The notes below the pieces were generated by a model. It was not told the origin of the DNA. It saw only the letters and a program-made list of their open reading frames with translations, and searched no databases. Positions 1-8,935 of a stretch of 51,232 bases of DNA are shown here, in pieces (position 1 is the stretch's first letter; each line of letters begins with the position of its first letter). A program made the position numbers and the translations under genes. Source of the DNA: Pseudorhodoplanes sp. (GTDB lineage: Bacteria > Pseudomonadota > Alphaproteobacteria > Rhizobiales > Xanthobacteraceae); contig JACAEG010000067.1 of the NCBI GenBank assembly GCA_013388965.1, forward strand, positions 1-51,232, given 5' to 3'.

Positions 1-468
1 CAGCTCACGCCGATCATCGGCATCATCGGCAAGGTGTTCTGGGTCGGCGAGCAGCCGGGGCTCGGCCAGACCATGAAGCTGTGCAACAATTTGCTGTCGG
101 CGACCGCGATCACGATCACGTCGGAGGCACTGGTGATGGGCACCAAGGCCGGCCTCGATCCCGCCGTCATGCTCGACGTCATCAATGCCGGCAGTGGCCG
201 GAACACTGCGACGGCCGACAAGTTCCCGCGCTGCGTCCTGCCGCGCAAGTTCGACTTCGGGTTTGCGACCGAACTGCTTTACAAGGACGTGCGGCTCTGT
301 CTCGAGGAAGGCGAACGGCTCGGCGTTCCGATGATCGTCGGAAATGCCGTCCGTCAGCTCGTCGGCATCGCCAAGGCGCTCAAGGGCGCGGGCTCGGACA
401 TCACGGAAATCGTCAAGCCGGTCGAGCAATGGGCCGGCGTGGAAGTCAAGTCGCCCGGGTCGAGTTGA
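1..468 (+). CDS. beta-hydroxyacid dehydrogenase, C-terminal part (3-hydroxyisobutyrate dehydrogenase family)
   Basis: The 5' end lies outside the window; the frame is open from base 1 and ends with TGA at 466-468. The visible 155 residues match the all-helical C-terminal domain of NAD(P)-dependent beta-hydroxyacid dehydrogenases (3-hydroxyisobutyrate, tartronate semialdehyde and L-threonate dehydrogenase types). The family's catalytic lysine motif is visible as MKLCNN near the start, followed by a long helix and the usual KDVRLCLEEGERLGVP stretch. The Rossmann domain must be upstream. The stop overlaps the next ATG, so the two genes are probably co-translated. Family assignment is firm, substrate unknown. 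Confidence 0.85.
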   Translation, partial: QLTPIIGIIGKVFWVGEQPGLGQTMKLCNNLLSATAITITSEALVMGTKAGLDPAVMLDVINAGSGRNTATADKFPRCVLPRKFDFGFATELLYKDVRLCLEEGERLGVPMIVGNAVRQLVGIAKALKGAGSDITEIVKPVEQWAGVEVKSPGSS

Positions 469-1271
469 TGAGCGACGAAGACGTTTACGACATCTACGCC
501 GTTCACTACGGTCATCACGACCGGCAATCGCCCGAGAACTATATCGGCGGCGATGCACACGACGAATTGCAGCCGCTTGACTATTATGTGTGGGCGATTG
601 TCGGACCGAAGGGAACCTACATCGTCGATACCGGCTTCGACGAGGCGATGGGCAGGAAGCGCAGTCGCAGCGTGGTGCGCCCGATCGCCGAGGGGCTCAA
701 GGCGGCAGGCATCAGATGCGATGCCGTCGAGAACGTGATCGTGTCGCATCTGCATTACGACCACACCGGCAATTACGACCTGTTTCCTCGCGCCCGCTAT
801 CACCTGCAGGACACCGAGATGGCCTACGCCACCGGGCGCTGCATGTGCCATTCCTTCCTGAAGCTGCCGTTCGAGGAGGAAGACGTCGTTGCGATGGTGC
901 GCAAGGTGTTCGCCGGCCGAGTCGCATTCCACGACGGCGCCGACCAGATCGCGCCGGGGATCACCGTGCACAAGATCGGAGGTCACTCCAAGGGATTGCA
1001 ATGCGTGCGCGTGAAAACACGGCGCGGCCATGTCGTGATCGCGTCTGACGCGAGCCACCTCTACAATCATTTCGAGAACGGCCGCGTCTTTCCGGTCACC
1101 TACAGTCCCGCCGAGGTGCTGGAGGGCTACGACACGTTGCGCCGCCTCGCGACCTCGCCCGCCCACATCATTCCCGGCCACGATCCCGCAGTGCTGAAGC
1201 GCTATCCAGCCGCCGCCCCCGGCCTCGAGAACTGGGTGGTGAGGCTCGACCGCGATCCCTCGGGCGGGTGA
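468..1271 (+). CDS. N-acyl homoserine lactonase-like metallo-beta-lactamase-fold hydrolase
   Basis: This is a 267-aa zinc hydrolase of the MBL fold. The metal motif H94-L-H96-Y-D98-H99 is complete, and later ligands are visible in GGHSKG, ASDASH and IPGHDP. The DASH and PGHDP arrangement and the length resemble AiiA/AttM-type lactonases. Members of this group also open other lactones, so quorum quenching is not proven. The start is the ATG at 468, whose A is the last base of the upstream TGA. An open frame continues upstream of this ATG but only as the shadow of the dehydrogenase. Neighbours suggest a hydroxy-acid or lactone pathway rather than signalling. Confidence 0.8.
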   Translation: MSDEDVYDIYAVHYGHHDRQSPENYIGGDAHDELQPLDYYVWAIVGPKGTYIVDTGFDEAMGRKRSRSVVRPIAEGLKAAGIRCDAVENVIVSHLHYDHTGNYDLFPRARYHLQDTEMAYATGRCMCHSFLKLPFEEEDVVAMVRKVFAGRVAFHDGADQIAPGITVHKIGGHSKGLQCVRVKTRRGHVVIASDASHLYNHFENGRVFPVTYSPAEVLEGYDTLRRLATSPAHIIPGHDPAVLKRYPAAAPGLENWVVRLDRDPSGG

Positions 1272-1331
1272 GCGCGCGTTGCGCGACACGCCCACGGCGG
1301 CCGCCGGTCGGACATATCAAGCGGAAGGCGG

Positions 1332-2693
1332 ATGGATCAATTGACGGACCAGAACAAGGTCAGCGAACGGCTTGCCCGATTTCTCGTTGAAACCGAAAAC
1401 AGCGATATTCCGCCCAATGTGCGGCATGAAGCGAAGCGTTCGCTCCTCAACTTCTTTGCAACGGCGCTCGGCGGATGCCGGGATCGCGCGATCGAGATCA
1501 GTCTTGAGGTGCTGAGCGAATTTGCGGGCGCTGGCGAGGCGGCGATCGTCGGGCGAAGCGAACGAGCCGACGCCTTGACGGCTGCCTTTCTGAATGCCGC
1601 CAGCAGCAATGTGTTCGACTTCGACGACACCCATGTTCCGACCGTCATCCATCCGACCGCGCCGGTCGCTCCGGCGCTGTTTGCGTTGGGTGCGCGCCGC
1701 CGCATCAGCGGCTCCGATCTGCTGCAGGCGTTCATCCTCGGCGTCGAGGTTGAGTGCCGGCTCGGCAACGCCGTGTCGCCGGGGCATTATCGCCGCGGCT
1801 GGCATATCACGGCGACCTGCGGTGTGTTCGGCGCGGCCGCTGCGGCCGGAAAGATTCTCGGGCTCGACGCCGAGCGCATGATCTGGGCGCTCGGCAATGC
1901 CTCGGCGCAATCCTCGGGCCTCGTCGAGACGCTCGGCAGCATGGCCAAGAGCGTCGGAGTCGGAAATTCGGCGCGCAACGGTCTGCTGGCGGCATTGCTG
2001 GCGGAGCAGGGCCTTGCGGGCCCCGGCCTGCCGCTCGAAGGTCCGCGAGGCTTTATCCCCGTCATGGGCGGGGACAATCCCGATCTTGCCCGACTGACAA
2101 CGGACCTCGGCCGCAGCTGGGAAATCATGCGCAACACCTACAAGCCCTATCCGTGCGGTGTGGTGCTGAATCCGGTCCTCGACGGAGCGCTCGATCTGCG
2201 CAAGGAACACGACCTGCAACCGGCCCGCGTCAGGGAGATCGTGGTGGCCGGCCATCCGCTGCTTCGCGAACGCACGGACCGGCCTTCGCCCGCGAGCGGC
2301 CGCGAGGCGCAGGTGAGCGCGCAGCACAGCGTCGCGGTTGCGCTTCTTCAGGGCGCGGCAGGAATCCCGCAATATTCGAACGACGCTGTGCGCGATCCTG
2401 CCGTGCTGGCGCTGCGTGCCAAGGTGCGCGTCCAGGACGATCCGGCGATCCCGGTCGGCGTCGCGACGGTTCGCATTCTCATGGACGATGGCCGGACGCT
2501 CGAAAGAACGATCGAGCATGCGCGCGGCAGCCTCGAGCGGCCGCTGACGGACGCAGACCTCGAACAAAAGCTGAGGACGCTCGCCGCCTATGGCTGTCCC
2601 GGCCTCGACGTCGCGCCCCTGATCGCTGCAATCTGGTCGATCGAGGGCGCCGCCGATACGCGCGATATCCTGCGCCATGCCGTTCCGGATTGA
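1332..2693 (+). CDS. MmgE/PrpD family protein
   Basis: A 453-aa protein of the MmgE/PrpD (2-methylcitrate dehydratase/cis-aconitate decarboxylase-like) superfamily. Family landmarks include DFDDTHVPTVIHPTAPVAPA near residues 97-116, the GYHITATCG-type segment (here GWHITATCGVFGAAAAAGK) and the YKPYPCG motif near residue 272. Many alphaproteobacterial paralogues have no known substrate, so specific dehydratase activity is only an inference. The ATG follows a good GGAAGGCGG ribosome binding site. It lies 60 bp after the lactonase-like gene on the same strand and may share its transcript. Confidence 0.85.
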   Translation: MDQLTDQNKVSERLARFLVETENSDIPPNVRHEAKRSLLNFFATALGGCRDRAIEISLEVLSEFAGAGEAAIVGRSERADALTAAFLNAASSNVFDFDDTHVPTVIHPTAPVAPALFALGARRRISGSDLLQAFILGVEVECRLGNAVSPGHYRRGWHITATCGVFGAAAAAGKILGLDAERMIWALGNASAQSSGLVETLGSMAKSVGVGNSARNGLLAALLAEQGLAGPGLPLEGPRGFIPVMGGDNPDLARLTTDLGRSWEIMRNTYKPYPCGVVLNPVLDGALDLRKEHDLQPARVREIVVAGHPLLRERTDRPSPASGREAQVSAQHSVAVALLQGAAGIPQYSNDAVRDPAVLALRAKVRVQDDPAIPVGVATVRILMDDGRTLERTIEHARGSLERPLTDADLEQKLRTLAAYGCPGLDVAPLIAAIWSIEGAADTRDILRHAVPD

Positions 2694-3046
2694 CCTGAGC
2701 GCCCAGGAATTTGCTCGATAGCCGGGGTTCGTTCTCTTGAGCTCTCGGCATCGGGAGCGCAGCACCCAATCGGGAAATTGCGCCTTCCTTCTCGTGCGCT
2801 GGCGCATGACATGCCCCCCGGTCGGCAACTTTCCGTTGTGAGGGAGATTTACGGGGACGTCCTACCTCGCGGCGTGACCTGACGTTGCCCTCCACCACGC
2901 ATTGCCGCGAAACCCCGTCGCATTGACCGCGCATGTCCGCCAGCCGGGCTTCATGCGTTTCGAAATCCGGGGGTGTGGAATGTCGGCACGAACTCGTCTA
3001 TCGGATCGAGTACGCTCCACTGTCCAGGTGTTCGCGCGAGGGTGAA
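2694..3046. other. gene-free stretch before hutG
   Basis: About 350 bases with no convincing gene on either strand. The open frames present are arginine- and serine-rich shadows. It probably carries the promoter of hutG-hutU, but I see no clear HutC-type palindrome or sigma-54 site. Confidence 0.5.
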
Positions 3047-3880
3047 ATGTCTTGGCTGACCATCAGGCGCGGGGAGGCGCCGCTGATCGTGTCTGTCCCG
3101 CATACAGGCACAGCTATTCCGGAGCGCTTCGAAAGCAGCCTTGTCTCGGTCTGGCGCGCGCGCAAGGACACCGACTGGTGGATCGACCGGCTCTACGACT
3201 TTGCCGAAGGTTTGGACGCCACCGTCGTGCATACCGCCATCTCGCGCACGGTGATCGACGTCAATCGCGATCCGTCCGGCGCCTCGCTCTATCCGGGCCA
3301 GGCCACGACCGGGCTCTGTCCGACCACCACTTTTGACGGCGAACCGCTTTACAGGGACAATGTCCCGAATGCGGCGGAGATAGGGGAGCGGCGACAGGAC
3401 TATTTTGTGCCTTATCACGAGGCACTTGCAGCCGAGATCGCGCGGCTGCGCGCGCGGCACGATCATGTCGTGCTGTACGATTGCCATTCCATCCGCTCGG
3501 TCATTCCGCGACTTTTCGAAGGGACCCTGCCCGAGATGAATATCGGTACCAATGGCGGGCAAAGCTGCGAGCCGGCGCTGAGCGACGCCATCGCCTCGCT
3601 CGCAGCCGCATCCTCCTTCAGCCATGTCGTGAACGGCCGCTTCAAGGGCGGCTGGATCACGCGGCAATACGGCAAGCCGGGCGAGGGGGTGCATGCGGTG
3701 CAGATGGAGCTGGCCTGTCGCTCCTACATGCTAGAGCCGGTCGGGCCGGTGGGAGAAGACAACTGGCCGGCCGCGTATGAGGCGGCTTATGCCGAGCCGA
3801 TGCGCGGTCTGCTGCAGCGAATGCTGAGCGCGTGTCTGCAATTCGCGGAAGCACGCAACACAGTGAGAGCGAAGCCATGA
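3047..3880 (+). CDS. hutG: N-formylglutamate deformylase
   Basis: Hydrolyses N-formyl-L-glutamate to glutamate and formate, the last step of the HutF-type histidine pathway. The 277-aa protein shows the family motifs VSVPHTG near the N-terminus, [13 protein letters not shown] with the conserved Asn-Arg-Asp, and YDCHSIRS (metal or substrate ligands). I chose the ATG at 3047 because it follows GAGGGTGA and starts the typical family N-terminus; the open frame extends upstream to 2933 without family features. It overlaps hutU by four bases (ATGA). hutH, hutI, hutF and hutC are not in the window. Confidence 0.9.
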   Translation: MSWLTIRRGEAPLIVSVPHTGTAIPERFESSLVSVWRARKDTDWWIDRLYDFAEGLDATVVHTAISRTVIDVNRDPSGASLYPGQATTGLCPTTTFDGEPLYRDNVPNAAEIGERRQDYFVPYHEALAAEIARLRARHDHVVLYDCHSIRSVIPRLFEGTLPEMNIGTNGGQSCEPALSDAIASLAAASSFSHVVNGRFKGGWITRQYGKPGEGVHAVQMELACRSYMLEPVGPVGEDNWPAAYEAAYAEPMRGLLQRMLSACLQFAEARNTVRAKP

Positions 3881-5541
3881 CGAGGGTCGACAATGCGCGG
3901 GTGATCCGCGCGCCGCGCGGATCGGAAATTTCTGCGAAAAGCTGGCTGACCGAGGCGCCGCTGCGCATGTTGATGAACAATCTCGATCCCGACGTCGCGG
4001 AAAGGCCACATGAGCTTGTCGTTTATGGCGGGATCGGACGTGCCGCGCGCGACTGGGAGAGTTTCGATCGCATCGTCTCCGCGCTGCGCGCGCTCGAAGG
4101 CGACGAGACGCTGCTGGTGCAGTCCGGCAAGCCGGTCGGCATTTTTCGCACGCACGCGGACGCGCCGCGCGTGCTGATCGCCAATTCCAATCTGGTGCCG
4201 CATTGGGGAACCTGGGATCACTTCCACGAGCTCGACCGCAAGGGCCTGATGATGTACGGCCAGATGACTGCGGGCTCCTGGATCTATATCGGCTCCCAGG
4301 GCATCGTGCAGGGCACCTACGAGACCTTCGTGGAGGTGGGTCGCCGCCATTACAACGGCAATCTCGCCGGGAAGTGGATTCTCACCGCCGGGCTCGGCGG
4401 CATGGGCGGCGCACAGCCTCTGGCGGCGACGATGGCCGGGGCGTCCATGCTCGCGGTCGAGTGCCAGCCGAGCCGCATCGAAATGCGGCTGCGGACCGGC
4501 TATCTGGACCTGCAGGCCAAGGACCTCGACGAAGCCCTCGCCATCATCGGCAAGGCCACGAAGGAGAACAAGCCGGTGTCGGTCGGCGTGCTCGGAAACG
4601 CCGCCGACATATTTCCCGAACTGGTCCGGCGCGGCGTGAAGCCCGATGTGGTGACCGACCAGACCTCGGCGCACGATCCGCTCAACGGCTATCTTCCGAA
4701 GGGGTGGACGCTGGACGAGTGGGAGAGGAAGCGGGAGAGCGAGCCGAAGGCCGTGGAGAAGGCGGCCAGGCAATCGATGGTCACGCATGTTCAGGCCATG
4801 CTCGATTTCCACAAGATGGGAATTCCCACGCTGGATTACGGAAACAACATCCGTCAGATGGCCAGGGAGGAGGGGCTCGCGCATGCCTTCGACTTTCCAG
4901 GCTTCGTGCCGGCCTACATTCGACCCCTGTTCTGCAGAGGCATTGGTCCCTTCCGCTGGGCGGCCCTCTCCGGCGACCCGGAGGACATTTTCAGGACGGA
5001 TGAGCGCGTCAAGGAATTGCTGCCGGACAACCGGCACCTGCACAACTGGCTCGACATGGCGCGCACGCGCATCAGGTTCCAGGGCCTTCCCGCCCGGATT
5101 TGCTGGGTCGGCCTCGGCGACCGCCACCGGCTCGGGATCGCCTTCAACGAGATGGTGGCGAAAGGCGAGGTGAAGGCCCCGATCGTGATCGGCCGCGATC
5201 ATCTGGATTCCGGCTCCGTCGCCTCTCCCAATCGCGAGACCGAAGCCATGAAGGACGGCTCCGATGCAGTGTCGGACTGGCCGCTGCTGAACGCGCTGCT
5301 GAATTGTGCGAGCGGCGCAACCTGGGTGTCGCTGCATCATGGCGGCGGTGTCGGCATCGGCTATTCGCAGCATGCCGGCATGGTGATCGTCGCCGACGGC
5401 ACGCCGCAGGCGGCAAGCCGTCTTGCGCGGGTGCTCTGGAACGATCCTGCTTCGGGCGTGATGCGGCACGCCGATGCCGGCTACGACATCGCCCTCGATT
5501 GCGCGAAGCAATACGGCCTGAAGTTGCCGAGCGTCACATGA
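3877..5541 (+). CDS. hutU: urocanate hydratase (urocanase)
   Basis: Converts urocanate to 4-imidazolone-5-propionate using tightly bound NAD+, in the cytoplasm. Length (554 aa) is normal for urocanase. Typical motifs are [11 protein letters not shown] near the N-terminus, [12 protein letters not shown], the NAD-binding [19 protein letters not shown], and the [10 protein letters not shown] segment carrying the conserved cysteine. The start ATG overlaps the hutG stop, so the pair is translationally coupled. An unusually long open frame on the opposite strand is a codon-bias shadow. Confidence 0.96.
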   Translation: MTRVDNARVIRAPRGSEISAKSWLTEAPLRMLMNNLDPDVAERPHELVVYGGIGRAARDWESFDRIVSALRALEGDETLLVQSGKPVGIFRTHADAPRVLIANSNLVPHWGTWDHFHELDRKGLMMYGQMTAGSWIYIGSQGIVQGTYETFVEVGRRHYNGNLAGKWILTAGLGGMGGAQPLAATMAGASMLAVECQPSRIEMRLRTGYLDLQAKDLDEALAIIGKATKENKPVSVGVLGNAADIFPELVRRGVKPDVVTDQTSAHDPLNGYLPKGWTLDEWERKRESEPKAVEKAARQSMVTHVQAMLDFHKMGIPTLDYGNNIRQMAREEGLAHAFDFPGFVPAYIRPLFCRGIGPFRWAALSGDPEDIFRTDERVKELLPDNRHLHNWLDMARTRIRFQGLPARICWVGLGDRHRLGIAFNEMVAKGEVKAPIVIGRDHLDSGSVASPNRETEAMKDGSDAVSDWPLLNALLNCASGATWVSLHHGGGVGIGYSQHAGMVIVADGTPQAASRLARVLWNDPASGVMRHADAGYDIALDCAKQYGLKLPSVT

Positions 5542-5545
5542 GGAA

Positions 5546-6274
5546 ATGATGCATCGCGAGGCGTCTGCCATCGCGGTCGGCATCCTTTGCAAGACGCCGG
5601 CGGCCGGCATTTCCAAGACCCGCCTCTCGCCGCCGCTTTCGCCGGCCGAATGCGCGGAGATTTCCGCCTGCTTCATTCGCGATCTTGCCGAGACCGTGGC
5701 CTCGCTGTCCGGCATTGCGCCCTTTGCAATCTATACGCCGCGCGGCAGCGAGGCCGCGTTGCGTGCTCTGCTGCCTGCGCGATTTCATTTGCATCCGCAG
5801 GTGGACGGAGATTTCGCCATGCGTGTGCAAGCCGCGTTCTCCGACCTTCTGGCCATGAACCCGGCAGGCGCGATCCTCGTCAATTCCGACAGTCCGACAT
5901 TGCCGGCGGCGATCCTTCAACAGGCGGTGGAGGAAACGCGGCGTCGTGACGTGGTGGTGCTCAGTCCGGCCCTTGACGGCGGCTACACGCTGATCGGCCT
6001 GTCGAGAGTTCACGCGCACCTGTTCTTTGATATCCCGTGGAGCACGCCGGACGTCCATCGCCTGACGCTCGAGCGCGCGCGCGAATCCTCCGTGCCGGTC
6101 GTTCATGTACCGGACTGGTACGATGTCGACGATGCGCAGACTTTCGAGCTTCTGGAGGATGAACTGGCCGGCCGTCCGATGCCTTTCGCGCACGGAATTG
6201 CGGGCGCGCCCGCGCGGCACACGCGGGCCTTCATGGCGGAGCTGACACGCCGCGCGCTGCGGCAGACGTTCTGA
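5546..6274 (+). CDS. DUF2064 / TIGR04282-like glycosyltransferase-type protein
   Basis: A 242-aa protein with a GT-A-like nucleotidyl/glycosyltransferase fold of the CofC/DUF2064 group. Evidence is the N-terminal AVGILCKTPAAGISKTRL (the group has a P-x-x-G-x-x-K-T-R-L nucleotide-binding loop), VNSDSPTLP, and SPALDGGYTLIGL. In cyanobacteria and some bacteria this family is linked to arsenosugar synthesis, but nothing here confirms that. Two tandem ATG codons (5546, 5549) follow a GAGGAA site only 4 bp after hutU. The second may be the real start. It ends in a convergent arrangement with the YeiH gene. Confidence 0.75.
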   Translation: MMHREASAIAVGILCKTPAAGISKTRLSPPLSPAECAEISACFIRDLAETVASLSGIAPFAIYTPRGSEAALRALLPARFHLHPQVDGDFAMRVQAAFSDLLAMNPAGAILVNSDSPTLPAAILQQAVEETRRRDVVVLSPALDGGYTLIGLSRVHAHLFFDIPWSTPDVHRLTLERARESSVPVVHVPDWYDVDDAQTFELLEDELAGRPMPFAHGIAGAPARHTRAFMAELTRRALRQTF

Positions 6275-6305
6275 ACCGGAGCCCGCTGCGACATCGACCA
6301 TGCGG

Positions 6306-7400
6306 TTATCCGAGTCCGCGCAGCGCCACGAGAGCGAGAACCGCGGCCAGAATCAGCACGGTCGTCGACAGGATGATGACCGCGCGCCGCCAGCCGATCG
6401 CGAAAGTCGCGGCGAAGGACGTGCTGGCGCCGAGTGCGCCAATCGCAACGAGCAGGCCCATTGCGGAAAGATCGGACAGAGCACCCTTGATGGCGGGATA
6501 GAACGGCAATCCGCCGTAATGGGAGACGGCGCTGTTGAGCATGCACAGCACCAGGAAGGCGATGGCAAACCCGGGCACGGACGCGCGAACGGCCATCCGT
6601 TCGGTGCCGCGCCTCGCAAAGTAATAGCCGATCGCCACGATGACAGGGAGCAGGAGAAAGACGCGAAAGAGCTTCACGATCACGGCGGTATTGCCGGCGG
6701 TCTCCGAAACCGCGTAGCCCGCTCCCACGACCTGCGCGACGTCGTGAATGGAGGCGCCAAGCGCGATTCCGGTGGCGACGTCGTCCCAGCCTAGCTGCAC
6801 GCAAAGCCACGGATACAGGATCATGGCCACGGTCGAAAGCGCATTGACCGCGATCACGACAAAGACGATATCGGCCTCCTTCCCCTTGTAGTCGGGTGTC
6901 ACAGCGCCCGTGGCCAGCGCGGCGGATGCCCCGCAGACCGCCGTGGCGGCGCCGCCGATGGCTCCGAAAGCTTCATCCTGTCGCAGCAGGCGCGCCAGCG
7001 CGATGCCGCAAATCAGAGTCGCAGCCATGCTGACAACGACCAGCAACGCCGTGCTCAGGCCGAGCGCGACGATATCCGACAATGCGATGCGGATGCCGAG
7101 CAGGGCCACGGCCCACCGCAGCAGCCGCTTGACGCAAAAGTTCAATCCGGCTTCGAACGCCGGCCGCCGGGCCACCGGATGCAAAATCATGCCCACGAAC
7201 AGCGCCAGCAGGATGGCAGGAATCGGAAGCAGAGGTGCCACGACCGGCTGAGCGGCGCTCGCGATCGCCGCGACGAAAGCCGCGACCAGCAATCCCGGAG
7301 CAATGGCTTTGGCAGCGTGAATGAGAGACGCGGCCGCGAGGGGCGATGGAACCTGTGTGCGACCGGCCGGCACGTTCTGTTTGGGCGAGGCAGTGTCCAT
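6306..7400 (-). CDS. YeiH-family putative sulfate exporter
   Basis: A 364-aa polytopic inner-membrane protein with about ten hydrophobic segments. Recognisable family elements are the LLPIPAILLALFVGMILHP segment, the LLRWAVALLGIRIALSDI segment, GGAATAVCGASAALA and LGASIHDVAQVVGAGYAVS. YeiH/Psu proteins are thought to export sulfate or similar anions, mainly by homology. The ATG at 7400 starts inside the stop codon (TGATG) of a small upstream ORF, so translation may be coupled. No clear Shine-Dalgarno sequence precedes it, which fits coupling. Confidence 0.85.
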   Translation of the reverse strand: MDTASPKQNVPAGRTQVPSPLAAASLIHAAKAIAPGLLVAAFVAAIASAAQPVVAPLLPIPAILLALFVGMILHPVARRPAFEAGLNFCVKRLLRWAVALLGIRIALSDIVALGLSTALLVVVSMAATLICGIALARLLRQDEAFGAIGGAATAVCGASAALATGAVTPDYKGKEADIVFVVIAVNALSTVAMILYPWLCVQLGWDDVATGIALGASIHDVAQVVGAGYAVSETAGNTAVIVKLFRVFLLLPVIVAIGYYFARRGTERMAVRASVPGFAIAFLVLCMLNSAVSHYGGLPFYPAIKGALSDLSAMGLLVAIGALGASTSFAATFAIGWRRAVIILSTTVLILAAVLALVALRGLG

Positions 7401-7597
7401 CACACCGGCCGGCGGAATTGCGCCAACAGCGCTTTGGCCTGGTGGTACTGGTGCAATGTAATCCGGATGCCGTTGTCCTGGACGAGGGCGGCGCGCCCGT
7501 CGCGCTGATTCTTCTCGTAGTGCAGCACGATGCTCCTTGCAATCTCGATTTGCGCCGCGGCGGGCATTGAACCCGAATCCCTTCGAGCTTTCCACAT
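7400..7597 (-). CDS. small hypothetical protein coupled to YeiH gene
   Basis: A 65-aa open frame whose TGA shares its A with the YeiH ATG. The C-terminal half (LHYEKNQRDG ... LHQYHQAKALLAQF) looks like a compact amphipathic protein rather than a codon-bias shadow. Possible starts are 7693, 7597 or 7567; the region before 7597 is arginine-rich and less convincing. I recognise no family. The start-stop overlap and direction are the main support; it could still be non-coding leader sequence. Confidence 0.35.
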   Translation of the reverse strand: MWKARRDSGSMPAAAQIEIARSIVLHYEKNQRDGRAALVQDNGIRITLHQYHQAKALLAQFRRPV

Positions 7598-7693
7598 GAC
7601 GGCGCGTCGGAGCCTGATCGCGTTCCACGGCAGAAACGTATTGATCGCGCCGAGGCCACAGGCGCGAAAACAGGACGCTCTGCGCGGCCGCAT

Positions 7694-8036
7694 GGACGCC
7701 CCTTGCGCCGGCGGCCTTGACGTGCGACTTCATGGATCATGAGCCGGAACTCATGCCCGTCGTCGATCGCGCAGCATTCTCCCGTCATTGAGGAAGATGG
7801 CTGGACAGGTGCAGCTTGAAGCTGGCGCCCGCGACCGACCGTTGCGACCCCTCAACGACAGGATGCCCGTCACCGCGGATGGCCAGGTGTCGGCGGAAAT
7901 GGAGGTCGGGTCGGGGAGCGGCGGTCAGGATCTCGAGGTCCCGAAAGCCGCGGCCGCGCGACTGCGCGAGCAGATCGTCAGCGCACGCAGATAAGCCCGG
8001 AACGGGGCTGACGCGCGGGGCTTGTTCGGTCGGCGA
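7694..8036. other. mostly gene-free region between YeiH and psd genes
   Basis: About 340 bases. The best candidate is a plus-strand frame from the ATG at 7797 to 7994 (65 aa, ending REQIVSARR) preceded by TTGAGGAAG, but the spacing is too short and no family is recognisable. It may hold the promoter of the YeiH unit and the end of the psd transcript. Confidence 0.35.
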
Positions 8037-8900
8037 CTAACCCACGCGCAGCAAGGGTTGCCCGGCGCGGATCGTAACCCCTTCCTCAATATTGTCGCAT
8101 AATGCAAAGTTCGCCGGGGCAAACACAATGATGGTCGAGCCCTGCTCGAACCAGCCCATTTCCTCACCCTTTTTGAGTGTCGCATCGCACTTGATGACGC
8201 TCGGACCGCCGTATCGCAGATTGAGCAACACATCGAGAAAGTGAAGCCGGATGCTGGCCACGGCGATGGCGGCGACCGGAACAAGCGTGATCCTGCTACC
8301 ATTGGGCAGCAGGGTTGTGCTGAGCACCGCGCGCTCATTCTTGCAGAACAGGCGCTCGACCCGCTTGAGCGCAATCGGATTGACGTTCCAGGTATCGCCG
8401 GAAATGTAGGTCACCTGGTCGACGCGGCAATCGTAGGGCGCGTGAAAGCGGTGATACATGGCCGAGGTCAGGCGAAGCGTCACGAAGCGGCCGTTGCGAT
8501 GTATCTCCACAAGCGCCGGATCGTGCAGCAGGTCCTGCAATGTGTAGGGAAATCCCTTGATCTGATAGAGCAGGGTGTCGTCGATTGTGCCGCAGGCGCC
8601 GACGATTCCGTCGCAGGGACTCGCGAGAATCGCCGGGTCGGGATCGAACGGCCTGGCGCCCTCCTTCAGCTCGCGCGTAAAGCAGTCGCGCATGCTGCGG
8701 AAGTGACTCTGCCTGGCCTCGCTCAGATCGAGGCCTGAGAACAGCCGCCACAATCCGATCGATGCGTTGCGCACCAGCGGATTCTCCAGCCTGCTGATCC
8801 AGCCGACGAAGAGCGTGGCGAGCCGGCGGGGAATTCGGTTCGTCAGCAGGAAGTTGAGGTCCTCCTGCAGCAGGGGCAGCACTCGCGAGCGCAGCGTCAT
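8037..8900 (-). CDS. psd: phosphatidylserine decarboxylase (archaetidylserine decarboxylase-like)
   Basis: Decarboxylates phosphatidylserine to phosphatidylethanolamine at the inner membrane using a self-generated pyruvoyl group. Evidence is the YHRFHAP motif, the central SPCDG...G segment, and the self-cleavage serine in a QGST motif 33 residues from the C-terminus (most homologues have L/GGST). I chose ATG 8900 (287 aa), with GGAG 13 bases upstream; an alternative ATG at 8942 would add 14 residues and overlap the divergent aminotransferase start. The product is the substrate of the PmtA-type methyltransferase encoded 3 kb away. Confidence 0.88.
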   Translation of the reverse strand: MTLRSRVLPLLQEDLNFLLTNRIPRRLATLFVGWISRLENPLVRNASIGLWRLFSGLDLSEARQSHFRSMRDCFTRELKEGARPFDPDPAILASPCDGIVGACGTIDDTLLYQIKGFPYTLQDLLHDPALVEIHRNGRFVTLRLTSAMYHRFHAPYDCRVDQVTYISGDTWNVNPIALKRVERLFCKNERAVLSTTLLPNGSRITLVPVAAIAVASIRLHFLDVLLNLRYGGPSVIKCDATLKKGEEMGWFEQGSTIIVFAPANFALCDNIEEGVTIRAGQPLLRVG

Positions 8901-8935
8901 GCGATTGTTAAATCTCCGAATTACATGTTGATTCG

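Noticed and set aside
81-467. N-terminal extension of the lactonase-like protein
   Set aside because: The extra residues are the dehydrogenase gene read in another frame; the ATG at 468 overlaps the stop in the usual coupled way.
3787-5715. 642-codon open frame opposite hutU
   Set aside because: Histidine/arginine-rich composition with no family features; a shadow of GC-rich codon use in hutU.
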